DNA from: Sulfurimonas sp.
Lineage (GTDB): Bacteria; Campylobacterota; Campylobacteria; Campylobacterales; Sulfurimonadaceae
DNA: 6,399 nucleotides
Assembly (NCBI GenBank): GCA_015487435.1
Contig: WFPU01000299.1
Coordinates: 1-6,399, forward strand
Direction: 5' to 3'
Each line of letters opens with the position of its first letter. Position 1 is the stretch's first letter. Under the pieces are notes generated by a model, which did no database searches, was not told where the DNA came from, and saw nothing but the letters and a program-made list of their open reading frames with translations. Below, piece after piece: positions 4,519 to 6,399 of this stretch. A program made the translations under genes and the position numbers.

Positions 4519-6117
4519 ATGGCGAAAGAATCAAAAGGTCAAAGAATTGCTAGAATAAAAGAAGAAAAAAGTGGCTTAGATGTACTTGAGAACATCTATG
4601 AATATGCCATCTATTCAAAAGCAGTTGATCCTGAAGATATAGACAGATTTAAGTGGTATGGGCTTTATTTACAAAATAAAGACCCTTTAACTCCAGATGA
4701 TGAGACACAATATTTTATGTCAAGAATCAAGCTAGTAAAAGGCTCTATAAATATTGATCAGATGCGTGCACTTGCTGGAATATCAAAAGATTTTGCAAAA
4801 GGTACTGCTACCTTTACAACAAGGTCAGATTTACAGTTTCACAACATAAGAGTGCGTGATTTACCTGAAATATTTTTTAGATTAAATCAAGTTGGTCTTA
4901 CTACAGTTTATGCAGCAGGAGATGTCCCTAGAAATATAGCTACATGTCCTGTAGCTGGTGTAGATAAAAGTGAAATTTATGATGTTTCAGAGATTGCTAC
5001 AGAGCTTTATGATTATATTGGAGGCAATAAAAGTTTAGTTAACTTGCCTAGAAAATATAAAATAGGTATTAGTGGATGTTCTAAACATTGTATGGGTCAC
5101 GAAATTCAAGATTTAGCATTTACAGCAGTTGAATTTGAAAATAATGAAATTCTTTTTGATGTATGTGTTGGTGGTGGACTTGGTTCAAACAAACAATTTT
5201 CTATACATATTGGATATGTTAAACCAGAGCAAGTTTTAAGTACCACAAAAGCTGTAACTGAGATATATAGAGACTTTGGTTTAAGAGAAAATAGAAACAA
5301 AGCTAGACTTGGTCACTTAATAGATGAGTGGGGAATTGAGAAGTTTAAAGAAAAGCTTGATGAGTATTTAGATTTTAAACTAAAGAATGAAATAGTTCAA
5401 GAATATACCCCTTATAGACAAAGAGAACACTACGGAATACATGACTCTAAAATAAGTGGAGAATCATATGTTGGTTGTGCTATTAATGGTGGAACAATTA
5501 CTGGTGATGGTTTATATAACTTAGCTGATATTATGCAAAAACATGGTGCTAAAACTATAAAAGTAACCCCTACTCAAAATTTTGTAGTTGTTGATGTCCC
5601 AACACAAAACGCAAATGATTTAGCAAAAGATTTAAGTCTACTAGAGATGGATGCAAACCCTAATCCATTTAAAGCAAGAAGTATCTCTTGTACTGGAGCA
5701 AAATTTTGTAAGTATGGAATTAGTGAAACAAAAAATGTAGCTATTGATTTGATAAATTATTTGAATAAAAAATTTCCAGATTTTAATGAGACTGTATCTA
5801 TCTCACTAAATGGATGCCCTAATTCATGTTCCCTTCCATACTTAGTTGATATTGGACTTGCTGGGAAAAAATTTAAAGATGAAAATGGTGAAACTATAGC
5901 TGGATTTGACCTTGTGCTTGGTGGAAACTTAGAGGGTAATAAATCTGTATTTGGAGAAAAAATGAAATTAAAAATTAAACCAAATGAAGTTAATGAAGTT
6001 GTTGAGAATATTCTTATAAAGTATCTTGAAAGTTCAAAAAAACAATTAAACCTATTTTTAAAAGATTTACTTCATAGTGATGAGTTTGCTACTTATGATT
6101 TTAAAAATAAAAAATAG
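4519..6117 (+). CDS. Siroheme/4Fe-4S sulfite (or nitrite) reductase, ferredoxin-dependent type
   Basis: Six-electron reductase that, in this operon, most likely turns sulfite into sulfide in the cytoplasm. The 532 residues form the two-fold duplicated architecture of the family. The C-terminal half has the 4Fe-4S/siroheme ligand motifs C-x5-C (CTGAKFC, Cys391 and Cys397) and C-x3-C (NGCPNSC, Cys433 and Cys437). The N-terminal half has basic residues expected to contact substrate and siroheme: Arg102 in TTRSDLQFH, Arg138 in RNIATCP, and Lys179 and Lys181 in LPRKYK. No flavin domain and no cysJ-like gene are seen, so ferredoxin or another small donor is the probable partner. Sequence motifs do not separate sulfite from nitrite as substrate; the sulfite call rests on its place after cysHDN. 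The ATG has AGGA (4507-4510) 8 nt upstream and lies 13 bp after cysN. Unusual: the N-terminal half keeps Cys143 and an SGCSKHC motif (185-191) that mirror the cluster motifs of the other half. Often annotated as nitrite/sulfite reductase; sir, cysI and nirA are possible names, so no symbol is given. Confidence 0.93.
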   Translation: MAKESKGQRIARIKEEKSGLDVLENIYEYAIYSKAVDPEDIDRFKWYGLYLQNKDPLTPDDETQYFMSRIKLVKGSINIDQMRALAGISKDFAKGTATFTTRSDLQFHNIRVRDLPEIFFRLNQVGLTTVYAAGDVPRNIATCPVAGVDKSEIYDVSEIATELYDYIGGNKSLVNLPRKYKIGISGCSKHCMGHEIQDLAFTAVEFENNEILFDVCVGGGLGSNKQFSIHIGYVKPEQVLSTTKAVTEIYRDFGLRENRNKARLGHLIDEWGIEKFKEKLDEYLDFKLKNEIVQEYTPYRQREHYGIHDSKISGESYVGCAINGGTITGDGLYNLADIMQKHGAKTIKVTPTQNFVVVDVPTQNANDLAKDLSLLEMDANPNPFKARSISCTGAKFCKYGISETKNVAIDLINYLNKKFPDFNETVSISLNGCPNSCSLPYLVDIGLAGKKFKDENGETIAGFDLVLGGNLEGNKSVFGEKMKLKIKPNEVNEVVENILIKYLESSKKQLNLFLKDLLHSDEFATYDFKNKK

Positions 6118-6139
6118 AACTCTCTGATTAATTAGAAAC

Positions 6140-6202
6140 TAGACCCTAAATCAAGTTTAGGGTGACGCTGATTCCGTCATTCCAAGCTTGACTTGGAATC
6201 TA
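6140..6202. repeat. 63-bp inverted double-hairpin repeat (REP/MITE-like element)
   Basis: Two 28-bp units face each other across a 7-bp spacer (CTGATTC, 6168-6174). The left unit (6140-6167) starts TAGA, holds the hairpin ACCCTAAA-TCAAG-TTTAGGGT (6143-6163) and ends TGACG. The right unit (6175-6202) starts CGTCA, holds ATTCCAAG-CTTGA-CTTGGAAT (6179-6199) and ends TCTA. Reverse-complementing one unit onto the other gives 20 of 28 identities. The eight differences form four compensated base pairs in the 8-bp stem, while the loop and the outer ends are identical. The central CGTCATTCC resembles short palindromic elements that are widespread in bacterial intergenic regions. There is no T run after either stem, so it is not an ordinary terminator. 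It is probably a non-autonomous repeat present elsewhere in this genome, though that cannot be seen here. Confidence 0.75.
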
Positions 6203-6234
6203 AGAGCTAATTATACAGAGAATTCAATAGTATA

Positions 6235-6267
6235 AAAGTATCTCTAGTAAATTACTAGGGATACTTT
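6235..6267. terminator. Terminator of the cys operon, possibly bidirectional
   Basis: A near-perfect 16-bp inverted repeat around one central base: AAAGTATCTCTAGTAA (6235-6250) and TTACTAGGGATACTTT (6252-6267), with a single T-G mismatch that is a G-U wobble in RNA. In RNA this gives a stem of about 14 bp with a 5-nt loop, an A-run before and a short T-run (TTT) after, on either strand. It lies 117 bp past the reductase stop and just before the next promoter. The short T-run makes efficiency uncertain, but the stem is much better than any other between the two genes. Confidence 0.65.
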
Positions 6268-6293
6268 ACATAATATAAAAAAAATATTATACT
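6265..6293 (+). promoter_or_regulatory. Sigma70-type promoter of the Rrf2-family regulator gene
   Basis: TTTACA (6265-6270) and TATACT (6288-6293), each 5 of 6 matches to consensus, are separated by 17 bp. Transcription would begin near 6300, about 19 nt before the ATG at 6319, and the leader holds AAGGA at 6309-6313. The first three bases of the -35 box are the last three of the preceding terminator stem, so terminator and promoter share sequence. Confidence 0.6.
6270..6290. promoter_or_regulatory. AT-only dyad between -35 and -10 of the regulator promoter (candidate operator)
   Basis: ATAATAT (6270-6276) and ATATTAT (6284-6290) form a perfect 7-bp inverted repeat around a run of seven A, filling the promoter spacer. 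This is a classic place for an operator, and Rrf2 regulators often repress themselves, so an autoregulatory site is possible. The run of A could instead be a bent-DNA element, and low complexity makes the dyad weak evidence. Confidence 0.3.
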
Positions 6294-6318
6294 TCTATTG
6301 ATTATAAAAAGGAATTAT

Positions 6319-6399
6319 ATGGCTATAGTATCGACAAAAGGTTCTTATGGATTAACTGCTATGATTATTTTAGCAAAAGAAACTAATCAAGAACTATTA
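6319..6399 (+). CDS. Rrf2-family transcriptional regulator, 3'-truncated by the window edge
   Basis: Only 27 codons are visible, reading MAIVSTKGSYGLTAMIILAK and on to the window end without a stop. The segment STKGSYGLTAM matches the typical N-terminus of Rrf2 winged-helix regulators (STKGRYGLRAL-like), the family of IscR, NsrR and CymR. AAGGA (6309-6313) is placed 5 nt before the ATG. Whether it has the cysteines of an iron-sulfur sensor or is a cluster-free CymR type cannot be judged, because that part lies outside the window. Its place just after the sulfate-assimilation genes makes a role in cysteine or sulfur control attractive but unproven. The family call rests on a short stretch, though a distinctive one. 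Confidence 0.8.
   Translation, partial: MAIVSTKGSYGLTAMIILAKETNQELL

Larger units (their letters stand above)
1144..6267 (+). other. Predicted transcription unit: DUF2061-cysH-cysD-cysN-sulfite reductase
   Basis: The five genes run in one direction with gaps of 8 bp (DUF2061 to cysH), 13 bp (cysH to cysD), 1 bp (cysD to cysN) and 13 bp (cysN to reductase). One strong promoter precedes the first gene, and the best terminator lies at 6235-6267 after the last. The order matches most of the sulfate-to-sulfide pathway, which supports a single co-regulated message. Confidence 0.75.

Noticed and set aside
5106..5300. 64-codon open frame on the minus strand inside the reductase gene
   Set aside because: Antisense to conserved reductase sequence, with no ribosome site or family resemblance noted.
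6143..6199. The two short hairpins after the reductase as rho-independent terminators
   Set aside because: Neither is followed by a T run, and their matching inverted layout is better explained as a repeat element; the stem at 6235-6267 is a better terminator.
6140..6202. CRISPR repeat or array
   Set aside because: There are only two units, in inverted rather than direct orientation, with a 7-bp gap and no spacers.

Overview
The window is AT-rich (about one third GC by eye) and carries one dense set of genes, all on the + strand. The protein sequences, the base composition and the gene set look like a Campylobacterota (Epsilonproteobacteria) chromosome of the Sulfurimonas/Sulfurovum/Arcobacter kind. 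That placement is inferred from recognised sequence style, not from a search.

Layout: (i) 2-979 is the 3' part of an MscS-family mechanosensitive channel gene whose start lies outside the window. (ii) 980-1192 is a regulatory gap holding an AT-rich candidate terminator, a textbook sigma70 promoter (TTGACA, 17 bp, TATAAT) and several inverted repeats arranged around its -35 and predicted start site. (iii) 1193-6117 is a tight five-gene cluster for assimilatory sulfate reduction: a 75-residue DUF2061 membrane protein, cysH, cysD, cysN and a siroheme/4Fe-4S sulfite (or nitrite) reductase. Gaps within it are only 1 to 13 bp and each gene has a recognisable ribosome-binding site. (iv) 6118-6318 is an intergenic stretch with a 63-bp mobile-type repeat made of two inverted hairpins, a long-stem terminator, and a promoter whose -35 box touches that terminator. 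(v) 6319-6399 is the first 27 codons of an Rrf2-family regulator that runs off the window.

How the genes work together: CysD/CysN activate sulfate to adenosine 5'-phosphosulfate (APS). CysH has the CC...CxxC cysteines that bind a 4Fe-4S cluster, the signature of the APS-reducing form, and makes sulfite directly. The siroheme enzyme then reduces sulfite to sulfide for cysteine synthesis. No APS kinase (CysC) is present as a gene or as a CysN fusion, which agrees with the direct APS route. No flavoprotein partner (CysJ) and no recognisable sulfate permease are in the window. The reductase is therefore probably ferredoxin-fed, and sulfate uptake is either encoded elsewhere or somehow involves the DUF2061 protein. 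The Rrf2 regulator just downstream is a reasonable candidate for controlling cysteine or sulfur genes, but this is inferred from position only.

I do not see a wholly new system. The points most worth a second look are the covarying double-hairpin repeat, the symmetric promoter architecture of the cys operon, the DUF2061 gene at the head of the operon, and the leftover cysteine pattern in the N-terminal half of the reductase.
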